A DNA stretch of 64,000 nucleotides from Asaia sp037151935 (GTDB taxonomy: Bacteria; Pseudomonadota; Alphaproteobacteria; Acetobacterales; Acetobacteraceae). The stretch spans positions 1,116,001-1,180,000 of the forward strand of contig NZ_CP157575.1 in assembly GCF_051628905.1 (NCBI RefSeq), written 5' to 3'. The notes beneath the pieces are model-generated. The model was not told the origin of the DNA. It saw only the letters and a list, made by a program, of their open reading frames with translations, and did no database searches. Below, in pieces: positions 34,693 through 42,746 of this stretch (position 1 is its first letter; each line of letters starts with the position of its first letter). The position numbers and the translations under genes are program-made.

Positions 34693-36142
34693 GAACGAGC
34701 CCTCCTGCCTTGGCGAGGCGCGTCATCTCTCCACGGCTCTCCTCGAAGAAACGGGTTAGCAGATTGGCCGCGACGGTTTGACGATACCAGGCGCTGGCGC
34801 GCATATCGCTCAACGGGGTGAAGTCCTCTGCCAATGCCAGACGCGCCGTTTCGAGCGTGGCCTCGTTCCAAGGCGCGCCGATCAGAGCTGCCTCTGCGCG
34901 CGCAGCCCGACAAGGGGTTGCTGCCATGCCGCCGAAAGCCAGACGCGCCTCCATCACGTTTCCACCTTCGTCCAGACGCAGCGCGAAAGCGGCAAGCACA
35001 GCGGAGATATCCTGATCGAAACGCTTCGAAATCTTGTAGCTGCGATAGAAAATGTCTTCGGCGAGTGGAGGAATGCTGACGGCCTCGATGAACTCACCCT
35101 CCCGCCGATCCTGCCTGCCATAGGCCAGAAAATACCGCTCGAGCGGGATCACGCGCCTCTCTCCCCCGCAACGCAGATGCAGCATGGCCCCGGCGGCAAT
35201 AAGCGCCGGTGGGCCGTCACCGATAGGCGAACCATTGGCGATATTGCCGCAAAGCGTCGCGCTATTGCGGATAGGGGTCGAGCCGATGCGCCCGATAAGC
35301 GCACCGAAATCGGGCAGCAGCGTGGCCAATGCTTCACGTGCAGCATCATAGGTAACTGCCGCCCCGATATGGAGCCCGTCCTTATCACGCTCGAGCCGCA
35401 TCAGATCGGGGCATTGTCCAATAAAGGCCACCTGCGGCAGGGAGCGCATGGCCTTGGTTACCCAAAGGCCGACATCGGTAGCCCCTGCCACGATCAGCGT
35501 CTGGGGATGAGTCTCTAGATAAACTGCCAGCGAGTCTGCGCTGGCAGGAAGAAATATCGCTCCATGGGTCGTCTCGACCGACACATCCTCGCCGTCCTGC
35601 AGCGCTGCGAGTTTTGCTCCAAGTCCCGCAAGCGCGGTTTCGAAAGGGCTGTCCGGTGCAGCGAGCGCCTGCTTCATGGCGCGCACGATCGGCGTATAGC
35701 CGGTGCAGCGGCACAGGTTGCCGGAAAGGGCCGAATCAATCGCGGCATCATCATCCGATCGCCCGTCTGCGTTGCGATAGGCGACCATCGACATCACAAA
35801 ACCCGGCGTGCAGAAGCCGCACTGCGCGCCATTGAGGTTGACCATCGCCTCCTGAACAGGATGCAGCGCAGCCGCTTGACCGACATCCTCGATGGTAAAC
35901 AAGGCGGCGCCGTCGAGCATCGGCAGAAGCTGGATACAGGCGTTGGTGGCTTTGAGAACCAGGCGATTCTGGCGCAAACGCGCGATAATCACCGTGCAGG
36001 CGCCGCAATCGCCCTCGTTGCATCCCTCTTTCGTGCCTGTGCGGCCCTCATGACGCAGCCAGTCGAGCAGGGTCTGGTCGGGGGCGACGTCGGCCAGACT
36101 GACGAGGCGCTCCCCCATATAGAACCGTATCGACTGACGCAT
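34685..36142 (-). CDS. xdhA: Xanthine dehydrogenase small (FeS/FAD) subunit
   Basis: A 485-residue subunit carrying two [2Fe-2S] clusters and FAD. Cluster II ligands are Cys41, Cys46, Cys49 (CNEGDCGAC) and Cys69; cluster I ligands are Cys108, Cys111 (CGFC), Cys144 and Cys146 (CRC). The FAD-binding domain follows from about residue 190, with the phosphate motif near LIVAGATDVGLWV and IGSTPIRNSATLCGNIANGSPIGD. It is the first gene of xdhABC. The promoter must lie in the 190 bases between it and the divergent hup gene. Confidence 0.93.
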   Translation of the reverse strand: MRQSIRFYMGERLVSLADVAPDQTLLDWLRHEGRTGTKEGCNEGDCGACTVIIARLRQNRLVLKATNACIQLLPMLDGAALFTIEDVGQAAALHPVQEAMVNLNGAQCGFCTPGFVMSMVAYRNADGRSDDDAAIDSALSGNLCRCTGYTPIVRAMKQALAAPDSPFETALAGLGAKLAALQDGEDVSVETTHGAIFLPASADSLAVYLETHPQTLIVAGATDVGLWVTKAMRSLPQVAFIGQCPDLMRLERDKDGLHIGAAVTYDAAREALATLLPDFGALIGRIGSTPIRNSATLCGNIANGSPIGDGPPALIAAGAMLHLRCGGERRVIPLERYFLAYGRQDRREGEFIEAVSIPPLAEDIFYRSYKISKRFDQDISAVLAAFALRLDEGGNVMEARLAFGGMAATPCRAARAEAALIGAPWNEATLETARLALAEDFTPLSDMRASAWYRQTVAANLLTRFFEESRGEMTRLAKAGGLVHV

Positions 36143-36330
36143 GAGGACCCCTTCAAAAAGCGGAAAGCAGAGGAATGAAAGGGCTCGACCCCTTCGCCAT
36201 TTCCTGAAACTCTTGTATGATTGGGAGATTCGACGTCAGAGAACAATCAGGAATATTGCATTTCCTGCCTTGTTCTCGCTTCGAACTGCGCCTAAGGCTC
36301 CACGGCCATTCCAAACGCAAGAGGATCACA

Positions 36331-36609
36331 ATGAAATCCACTGATCTGATCGACCGCATCGCCGCCGCTACCGGTGGCACCAAGGCCGACGCCAAGACCG
36401 CCCTCGACACCGTCTGGGCCAGCATCATCGACGCCGCCACCAAGGGCGACGAAGTCTCCATCCCGGGCTTCGGCAAGTTCCAGGTTCGCTCGACGGCAGC
36501 TCGCCAGGGCCGCAACCCGAAGACGGGCGAGACGATCGAGATCGCTGCTTCCAAGAAGCTCAGCTACTCCCCGGCCAAGAACGTCAAGGACGCGCTGACC
36601 GGCAAGTAA
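36331..36609 (+). CDS. hup: HU family DNA-binding protein
   Basis: A 92-residue HU protein that bends and packs DNA in the nucleoid. The dimer core (STDLIDRIAAATGGTKADAK), the VSIPGFGKFQV strand and the DNA-binding arm RQGRNPKTGETIEI with its Pro intercalating region are complete. The ATG at 36331 follows GAGGA. Codon use is strongly biased, as in a highly expressed gene. A GC-rich hairpin lies downstream. Confidence 0.95.
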   Translation: MKSTDLIDRIAAATGGTKADAKTALDTVWASIIDAATKGDEVSIPGFGKFQVRSTAARQGRNPKTGETIEIAASKKLSYSPAKNVKDALTGK

Positions 36610-36669
36610 GCCGATCGAGGCGTCTGTCGGTCGAGGGTGGTTGCCGCCCCACCCGGACGCCCAGGATCA

Positions 36670-36707
36670 GGCCGGGTTCCAGCTTCTCTCGAGAAGGGGG
36701 CCCGGCC
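36670..36707 (+). terminator. Hairpin downstream of hup
   Basis: GGCCGGG pairs with CCCGGCC and encloses a second stem CTTCTC/GAGAAG. This strong two-part hairpin lies 60 bases after hup. The following bases are pyrimidine-rich but not a T-run. Confidence 0.5.
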
Positions 36708-36831
36708 TCTCCATTCGCCCAGGTCGGATTTGCTAACCACCTGCGGCGCAAACAAGAAATACCATTAAAAAGCGCTCTCATCCCCGCAGCGATGCTTGCA
36801 AAAGCGGACGGGTTTCGTCACGTTCCGCGCT

Positions 36832-38343
36832 ATGGTGCCCCGCTTTCTACCCGCTCTTCTCGTCGCTTTCCCCATCCTGTCTGCCCAGGCCGAAACGCCC
36901 GAGGCTCAGGCAACGGCGCGTATCTTCGATCATATACGCAGCGATCCAACCCGTCTGACCCTGTTCATGCGCAGCTTCCCGAAAGGGGGCGATCTGCATA
37001 ATCACCTTGCAGGTGCTATCCCGGCAGAGAGCTTTCTCGACTGGGCCAGCGAAGACGGACTCTGCGCGTCACTCTCGCAGGGGCGCATTCTCCCCACCAA
37101 ATGCCGCCTTGCCACACCGGGCGATATTCCCGTCTCGCAGCTCAAGGCCCATGACGACGCGCGCTCCGTCATGATCGATTCTCTATCGATGCATGATTTC
37201 GTGCCTTCGGCCACAGACCGCTCCGGGCACGATCACTTTTTCTCGACTTTTGGACGCTTTGCACCGGTTCTTGCTGCCCATCAGGGCGCCATGCTGGCTC
37301 AGGCGCGCGATCAGGCCGCCGCCGATCATGTCGTCTATCTCGAACTCATGATCTCGCCCGGGCTGGGCGCCATGGTGAAGGCTGGCGACCAGCACCCGCT
37401 GCACGATCTCGACCTCGCCGCCGCCCACGAAGCACTCGCCGAAGAACGCCCCCGCCTCGTTGCCGAAGCACGCCATGAGACGGATGAGATGGAGCATGAC
37501 GCGCGCGACATCATGCAATGCGACACGCCCGCCGCCCATCCGGGCTGTGCCGTGACGGTGCGGTATCTGTTTCAGGCCATACGCACCATGACGCCTGCGC
37601 AGGTCTTCACCCAGCTCGATGCGGGCTATCAGCTCGCCCATGACGACAAGCGCTTCGTGGGGCTGAACTTCGTTGCCCCTGAAGACAACGCTGTCGCCAT
37701 GGCCGATTACAGCCTGCATATGCAGATGTTCGCCAAGCTGGGCGCCCTTTATCCAGACGTGCGGCTGAGCCTGCACGCTGGCGAACTCACCCCCTCCCTC
37801 GTTCCATCGAGCGGGCTGCAAAGCCATATACGCGACGCCGTCGAAATCGCAGGGGCAGAGCGCATTGGCCACGGTGTGGATATCATGTGGGAGAAAGACC
37901 CCATCCGCCTGCTCAATGAAATGGCCCAGCGCCGCATCGCTGTGGAAATCAACCTGACGAGCAACGCGGAGATACTCGGGGTAAGCGGCAGCGCGCATCC
38001 CCTGTCTCTCTATAGACGCGCCCATGTGCCGGTCGTGCTCTCGACCGATGATGAAGGCGTATCACGCAGCAATCTGACGCTCGATTATCTCAAGGCTCTG
38101 TCGACCACCAGCCTGAGCTATGCCGATCTCAAGACCTTGTCGCGCAACAGCCTGACCTATGCCTTCATTCCCGGCACCAGCCTTTGGGATGGCGATCATA
38201 TTACGACGCTCTGCAAGGCACCCCAGAGCTTCGCCTGTGCCGATTTCCTGAAGAAAAGCGAGAAGGCCCGCTTGCAGCTTCAGCTCGAGCAGAATTTTGC
38301 GACCTTCGAAAACACGATCAGCCACGAACCCCTCTTCCAGTGA
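36832..38343 (+). CDS. Exported adenosine deaminase family protein
   Basis: A protein of about 503 residues with a signal peptide (MVPRFLPALLVAFPILSAQA) and an adenosine deaminase barrel. Metal and active-site motifs are GGDLHNHLAGAIPAESFLDW, SLHAGEL, AERIGHGVDI and STDDEGVSR. It is larger than the cytoplasmic enzyme, in the style of secreted ADGF-like deaminases. The start at 36832 is chosen for the signal peptide; no good ribosome site is seen there, and a TTG at 36796 is the other option. It probably converts adenosine to inosine in the periplasm and passes it to the product of the next gene, eight bases downstream. Confidence 0.8.
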   Translation: MVPRFLPALLVAFPILSAQAETPEAQATARIFDHIRSDPTRLTLFMRSFPKGGDLHNHLAGAIPAESFLDWASEDGLCASLSQGRILPTKCRLATPGDIPVSQLKAHDDARSVMIDSLSMHDFVPSATDRSGHDHFFSTFGRFAPVLAAHQGAMLAQARDQAAADHVVYLELMISPGLGAMVKAGDQHPLHDLDLAAAHEALAEERPRLVAEARHETDEMEHDARDIMQCDTPAAHPGCAVTVRYLFQAIRTMTPAQVFTQLDAGYQLAHDDKRFVGLNFVAPEDNAVAMADYSLHMQMFAKLGALYPDVRLSLHAGELTPSLVPSSGLQSHIRDAVEIAGAERIGHGVDIMWEKDPIRLLNEMAQRRIAVEINLTSNAEILGVSGSAHPLSLYRRAHVPVVLSTDDEGVSRSNLTLDYLKALSTTSLSYADLKTLSRNSLTYAFIPGTSLWDGDHITTLCKAPQSFACADFLKKSEKARLQLQLEQNFATFENTISHEPLFQ

Positions 38344-38351
38344 AGTTCCCC

Positions 38352-39458
38352 ATGATGAAACGCCTTCTCGCTCTTACCGCGCTCTCGTTGAGTGGCGCTG
38401 CTGTCACCACTCCGACGCTGGTTCACGCCGCCGAAGCAGCCCCTGCCGCCGCGAAGATCCCGGTGCGCGTCGTGGTGGTGACGACCTTCGAGATCGGCAA
38501 GGACACAGGCGACACGCCGGGCGAGTATCAGAACTGGATCGAAAAATTCCCCCTCGTCCAGACCCTGGCCGCCCCTGGTACCGATCACGGCGTGATGCAC
38601 TACAACCCCGACCTTCAGGTTCTGGCCATCGCCAGCGGTGAAGGGCCGGAACACATGGCCTCGGCCATGACCGCTCTCGTTCTCGACCCGCGCTTCGACC
38701 TGCGTCACAGCTACTTTGTGCTCGCAGGCATTGCGGGGATCGACCCCAATTTCGGCACGATCGGCGCGGCTGTCTGGGCCCCGCGCGTCATCAATGGCGG
38801 GCTCGCCCATCTGGTCGACCCGCGTGAAATCCCCAAAGACTGGCCCGACGGCTTCACCCCCGTTCAGGGCAGCCGCCCCGACGAAACGCCGCGCCCGCCG
38901 TTGCATTCGCTCTCGGGTGACATGATGTACACCCTCAATCCCGGCCTGACCCGCTGGGCATTCGACCTCACGAAAGCAATCTCCCTGCCCGATAGCGAGG
39001 GCATGAAGCAGAGCCGCGCCCGTTATCACGGTTATGCTCCCGCCCAGAAGCCCCCCTCGGTCATGATGGGCGACACGATTTCGGGCGAAACCTTCTGGGT
39101 CGGCAAGCTGATGAATCGCTGGGCTGAACGCTGGGTGCGCTACTGGACCGATAACCAGGGCGTTATGGCGACCACTGCCGAGGAAGACGTGGCCTTCTGT
39201 CAGGCCCTTGCCCTTCAGGCCAAGGCGGGTCGCGTCGATCCTGAACGCGCCCTCGTGCTGCGCACATCGAGCAATTTCGATATGCCCCCACCGGGCCAGA
39301 CCGCAGCCCAGCTTCTCGCCGATGAAGCGAATGAAAAAGGCTATTCGGCCTTCATCCCCTCGGTCAACGCCGCCTATCAGGTCGGTAGCGTGGTGGTACG
39401 CGAGCTTGCCTCGCATTGGGACCGGTATGAGAGCGCAATTCCTGCTGCTGGCAAGTGA
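38352..39458 (+). CDS. Purine nucleoside permease (NUP) family protein
   Basis: A 368-residue protein with a signal peptide (LLALTALSLSGAAVTTPTLVHA) and a NUP domain: VVVVTTFEIGKDTGDTPGEYQNW, AIASGEGPEHMASAMTAL, YFVLAGIAGIDP and SNFDMPPPGQTA. The family is named from a fungal nucleoside permease but has a nucleoside phosphorylase-like fold, so periplasmic binding or cleavage of nucleosides is as likely as transport. It follows the exported adenosine deaminase, and the two form a purine nucleoside scavenging pair. ATG codons at 38352 and 38355 are both possible starts. Confidence 0.82.
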   Translation: MMKRLLALTALSLSGAAVTTPTLVHAAEAAPAAAKIPVRVVVVTTFEIGKDTGDTPGEYQNWIEKFPLVQTLAAPGTDHGVMHYNPDLQVLAIASGEGPEHMASAMTALVLDPRFDLRHSYFVLAGIAGIDPNFGTIGAAVWAPRVINGGLAHLVDPREIPKDWPDGFTPVQGSRPDETPRPPLHSLSGDMMYTLNPGLTRWAFDLTKAISLPDSEGMKQSRARYHGYAPAQKPPSVMMGDTISGETFWVGKLMNRWAERWVRYWTDNQGVMATTAEEDVAFCQALALQAKAGRVDPERALVLRTSSNFDMPPPGQTAAQLLADEANEKGYSAFIPSVNAAYQVGSVVVRELASHWDRYESAIPAAGK

Positions 39459-39525
39459 GGCTTATGGGGCTTTGCACCACACACCATCAAAGGGCCTTCG
39501 CCCTTTGAAAACCCGTTTATTCTGA
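39458..39525 (+). repeat. Extragenic repeat, copy A (hairpin-forming)
   Basis: A unit with GGCTTTGC, then TCAAAGGGC-CTTC-GCCCTTTGA and AACCCGTTT. Two other copies occur at 39578-39640 (inverted) and 41394-41460. The central stem (39487-39508) is a perfect 9-bp hairpin with a tetraloop and can end transcription of the nucleoside permease gene. Confidence 0.6.
39487..39508 (+). terminator. Hairpin terminator within repeat copy A
   Basis: TCAAAGGGC / GCCCTTTGA with loop CTTC, followed by AAAA and TTTATT, directly downstream of the nucleoside permease gene. Confidence 0.65.
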
Positions 39526-39577
39526 TTTACTGGGCGCCAAGCAGCGCGCTCTGGATCCTGCCTGTCTCGACCATCGC

Positions 39578-39640
39578 GAGCCAGGAGAAAAAGCGGGATG
39601 AAAGGGGCAAGCCCCTTTCCGGGGGCGGGGCAGCGCTCCG
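39578..39640 (-). repeat. Extragenic repeat, copy C (inverted)
   Basis: Read on the minus strand it gives GCGCTGCCCC, a C-rich spacer, AAAGGGGC-TTG-CCCCTTT and ATCCCGCTTTTT. This is the same order of parts as copies A and B. The stem has changed on both sides and still pairs. Confidence 0.55.
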
Positions 39641-39715
39641 CTCAGACCGACAGGGCATAGCCTCTCTCCCGCCAGCGCGGCAATCGCCCGTGGAAACATT
39701 TTCATTGGAAGCGCG

Positions 39716-40522
39716 CTAACCCGAATGGCCGCAGAATTTGCCCGGAGACAGGCCAAGCAGTCGGGTAAAAGCTTTGGTAAAGGCACTTTGTGACGCATAG
39801 CCGCTTTGGGCCGCCGCCTGAGTCACGCGTTCTCCCTGAGCCAGAAGGGTAGCTGCATGGAAAAGACGGGCCTGCGTGATCCATTGCTGCCAGTTCATTC
39901 CGGTCTCTCTATCGAAATAGCGCCGAAAACTGCGCTCCGACATCCCCGCTTCACGAAGCGCCATGCCCAGACACGCCCCGCCGGGATCGAGCAAAGCACT
40001 ATCCATGGCGCGCTGAAGCGAAGGGTGCGTTGCTTTGGGCAGCGTGAATCCCTGCTCTCCCGCGTGCCGAATGGCCTCCTGCAACAACAGAACGAGCGTC
40101 TGGAAAAAGCTCTTTGCAACCGGGTCAGGATCGCACGCCCCATCCGGCCAGCGAAGGGCGTGAAAGAGCATCTCCTGAATCATCGGGGATATGGGAAAGG
40201 CTTGTATAGACCGATAGGCCTCGTCCACATACCCCGGATCCAGAAACAGCGAGAGCCCGTCCAGATTTCGGATCAACGTGCGATGGCGGCTATAGGCGGG
40301 TATCCATAGGGCGTGACCTGCCGGAAGAAGATGGCGGCTTTTGTCTCCCTCGACCTGCGTCGTCCCTCTTCGGGCAAATAGAACCTGATGATGCGGATGT
40401 GCATGCCACGCATAGAAGAGGGCTTCGCGCGACTCTCTTCGCGCCGTTCCGGCCCCTTGCAACCGGTCGAGATGGCTCTTTTCGAGGACAGCTTGCGTTT
40501 CCTCGACAGTCAGGGTCTTCAT
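39716..40522 (-). CDS. AraC family transcriptional regulator
   Basis: A 268-residue regulator with an amino-terminal cupin-like sensor (HAHPHHQVLFARRGTTQVE, HALWIPAYSRHRTLI) and a carboxyl AraC/XylS double helix-turn-helix (LGMALREAGMSERSFRRYFD and TQAAAQSGYASQSAFTKAFTRLLG). The sensor type is common in regulators of nearby transporters or detoxifying genes. It is divergent from a methyltransferase gene about 90 bases away, which is a likely target. The ligand is unknown. Confidence 0.88.
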   Translation of the reverse strand: MKTLTVEETQAVLEKSHLDRLQGAGTARRESREALFYAWHAHPHHQVLFARRGTTQVEGDKSRHLLPAGHALWIPAYSRHRTLIRNLDGLSLFLDPGYVDEAYRSIQAFPISPMIQEMLFHALRWPDGACDPDPVAKSFFQTLVLLLQEAIRHAGEQGFTLPKATHPSLQRAMDSALLDPGGACLGMALREAGMSERSFRRYFDRETGMNWQQWITQARLFHAATLLAQGERVTQAAAQSGYASQSAFTKAFTRLLGLSPGKFCGHSG

Positions 40523-40611
40523 TTGGCCGATATCCGCTTTTTTCTGACCGTCGCGCGTCAGACGGCCACCTGATTCCTTCCTATCCTGCCAGGATCAAGA
40601 GAGGAATGACG

Positions 40612-41373
40612 ATGTCGATTTCGCATGACACCAGAATCATCGAGCAATTCACGCGCTGGGCCGCCAACTTTGCCGCCCAGCCCATCCATGCCGAAGCCGA
40701 AAGCATGGCACAGACCATCGCGGCTTGCGATGTCGCGCAGGGGACGCGCGTCCTCGATGTCGCCTGCGGCCCCGGCATCGTCTCCTGCGCCCTGGCCGCC
40801 CAAGGCGCAAACGTGACCGGCCTCGATCTGACCCCCGCCATGATCGACCAGGCGCGCCAACTGGCCAGCCGACGCGGGCTTTCCGCCGCCTTCGAGTGCG
40901 GCAATGCCACTGATCTGCCTTTTCAGGACAACCAGTTCGACCGGGTCATCACACGATACAGCTTTCATCACATGCAGAACCCGCAGGACTGTCTGGGCGA
41001 GATGGTGCGCGTTTGCCGTCCGGGCGGACGGGTCGTCGTCATCGACGCCACGCCAGAACCCGCATCCCAGCAAGGATACAATCGAGCCGAAAAACTGCGC
41101 GACCCTTCTCATACATCCGCGCTCACACGAACACAGCTTCTCTCTTTGGGCGAACAGGCCGGCCTGACCCCGATCTTCACCCAATCCTATCGCCTCGAAT
41201 CAAGGCTGGAAGATCAGGTCGCCCAGGAAGATCGCCCCGCCCTGCAGGCGCTTTTTGCCGAAGACATCGCCAATGGCACAAATCGCCTCGGTATGGGCGC
41301 CTTTCACGCAGCAGACGGCATACGCTTCTTTTTTCCGATCTCGATTATCGTCTGGCGCAAAGACCCGGCCTGA
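40612..41373 (+). CDS. Class I SAM-dependent methyltransferase
   Basis: A 253-residue methyltransferase of the UbiE/Methyltransf_11 type. The SAM motif I is VLDVACGPGIVSCALA, motif II includes GLDLTPAMIDQAR, and ECGNATDLPFQDNQFDRVITRYSFHH with VCRPGGRVVVIDATPEP gives the remaining SAM-binding core. The ATG at 40612 has GAGAGGA upstream; an in-frame ATG two codons earlier overlaps that site. It is divergent from an AraC regulator. The substrate, perhaps a quinone precursor or other small molecule, is not evident. Confidence 0.85.
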   Translation: MSISHDTRIIEQFTRWAANFAAQPIHAEAESMAQTIAACDVAQGTRVLDVACGPGIVSCALAAQGANVTGLDLTPAMIDQARQLASRRGLSAAFECGNATDLPFQDNQFDRVITRYSFHHMQNPQDCLGEMVRVCRPGGRVVVIDATPEPASQQGYNRAEKLRDPSHTSALTRTQLLSLGEQAGLTPIFTQSYRLESRLEDQVAQEDRPALQALFAEDIANGTNRLGMGAFHAADGIRFFFPISIIVWRKDPA

Positions 41374-41393
41374 ACGGAGACATCGCCTTCGGG

Positions 41394-41460
41394 GAGGCAT
41401 AGGGCGCTGCCCCATACCCCGCCAAAGGGCAGTCGCCCTGTGGGAACGCGTTTGTATCGG
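41394..41460 (+). repeat. Extragenic repeat, copy B
   Basis: The unit GGCGCTGCCCC, ACCCCGCC, AAAGGGC-AGTC-GCCCTGT, ACGCGTTT has the same layout as copies A and C. It follows the methyltransferase gene and precedes the convergent fRMsr gene. Confidence 0.55.
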
Positions 41461-41492
41461 AAGAGAAAGCGGAAGGTGAGACAGGGGCTGTT

Positions 41493-41954
41493 TCAGGCGT
41501 TCAGAAGAAGACTCACCAGGCGAGCCAGCATTGCTTCTTCCTCAAGCCCGAAACGGGACATTTCGGGGCTATCGATATCGAGCACACCGAGAAGCTCACC
41601 GTCACGGATCAAAGGGAGGACGATCTCGGATGCCGAAGCGGCATCGCAGGCGATATGACCGGGAAAGCTGTGCACGTCGTCGATGCGCTGGATACGGCGC
41701 TCAGCAGCTGCCGTGCCGCACACGCCGCGCCCCATGGCGATACGCGTGCAGGCCACGCGCCCCTGAAACGGTCCGAGAACCAGCTCGCCATTTTTGAAGA
41801 GATAGAACCCTGCCCAGTTGATACGCGGCAACGCCTCGAACAATACCGCGGCGATATTCGCCATATTCGCGATCAGGTCGCTTTCGGCAGCGACGAGGCC
41901 TTCAACGGCGGAGAGAATATCGTCCTGGGTCAGTTTCAGGTCAGAGGCGCTCAT
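41493..41954 (-). CDS. msrC: Free methionine-(R)-sulfoxide reductase (GAF type)
   Basis: A 153-residue GAF-domain enzyme that reduces free methionine-R-sulfoxide. NWAGFYLF, LGPFQGRVACTRI and RGVCGTAA, then FPGHIACDAASASEIVLPL and LGVLDIDSP mark the family. The cysteines Cys69, Cys79 and Cys103 have exactly the spacing (10 and 24) of the E. coli catalytic set Cys84, Cys94 and Cys118. It is the last gene of a sulfur detoxification run, 12 bases after the TauE gene, and fits there as an oxidant-repair enzyme. Confidence 0.92.
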   Translation of the reverse strand: MSASDLKLTQDDILSAVEGLVAAESDLIANMANIAAVLFEALPRINWAGFYLFKNGELVLGPFQGRVACTRIAMGRGVCGTAAAERRIQRIDDVHSFPGHIACDAASASEIVLPLIRDGELLGVLDIDSPEMSRFGLEEEAMLARLVSLLLNA

Positions 41955-41966
41955 TGGGCTTCACTT

Positions 41967-42737
41967 TCAGAGGTTCCGAAAGACGATATACCCTGCCACG
42001 ACAAAAATGAGACCCGCAAAAACCAGTTTCAGCGTGGCGCCGGAGCCTTTCCCCAGCCTGCGTGCCAGATGCGTGCCGACCAGCGAGCCGATAACGCCGC
42101 CTGCGATGAACCATCCTGCAAGCGGCCAGTCGACCAGACCCGACAAGGCATAACTGGCCGCGGTCGTCACGCCGAAAGCGGCTACCGCCACCAGTGAGGT
42201 ACCGACCGCATTGAGCACCGGCATATGCGTTGCGGCCATCAGGGCGGGCACGATCAGAAAACCGCCGCCGATCCCGAAAAACCCTGAAAGCCCGCCGGTG
42301 CACAGACCGAAGAGCCCGACCTTCCAGACATTATCGCGGTTACAGGCAGCACCCGGTATGCCCTCGTCATGACGCCCCCTGATCATGGCCACCCCGACCA
42401 ACACCATCAGGAAGGCGAAAAGCAGCAGGAGACGCTGACCATCCACGGCCTTGCCGAACTGCGCACCCAGTGCCGCACCCAGCATACCGGCTGGGGCGAA
42501 AAAACCCGCGCAGCGCCATTTGACGGTGTGCTCTCTGGCGTGACTCACCAGACCGGCCAGTGCATTCACGGCAACGGCAAAAGCACTGGTGCCGATAGCG
42601 ATATGGGGATTACGCACCCCGACCGCATAGATCAGCAACGGCACGGCAAGGATAGACCCCCCGCCGCCGATCAGACCCAGAACCAGCCCAACAAGGCTGC
42701 CCGACGCAAGGGCAGGCAGAAAAGGCGTTGCAAGCAT
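41967..42737 (-). CDS. TauE/SafE family sulfite exporter
   Basis: A 256-residue inner membrane protein with about eight hydrophobic segments and the family motifs GLVLGLIGGGGSILAVPLL and GFFGIGGGFLIVPAL. It probably exports sulfite or other sulfur anions. It lies between the SQR fusion gene (nine bases upstream) and fRMsr, so in this operon it may remove the sulfite made by the persulfide dioxygenase. Confidence 0.88.
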   Translation of the reverse strand: MLATPFLPALASGSLVGLVLGLIGGGGSILAVPLLIYAVGVRNPHIAIGTSAFAVAVNALAGLVSHAREHTVKWRCAGFFAPAGMLGAALGAQFGKAVDGQRLLLLFAFLMVLVGVAMIRGRHDEGIPGAACNRDNVWKVGLFGLCTGGLSGFFGIGGGFLIVPALMAATHMPVLNAVGTSLVAVAAFGVTTAASYALSGLVDWPLAGWFIAGGVIGSLVGTHLARRLGKGSGATLKLVFAGLIFVVAGYIVFRNL

Positions 42738-42746
42738 AAACCGTGA

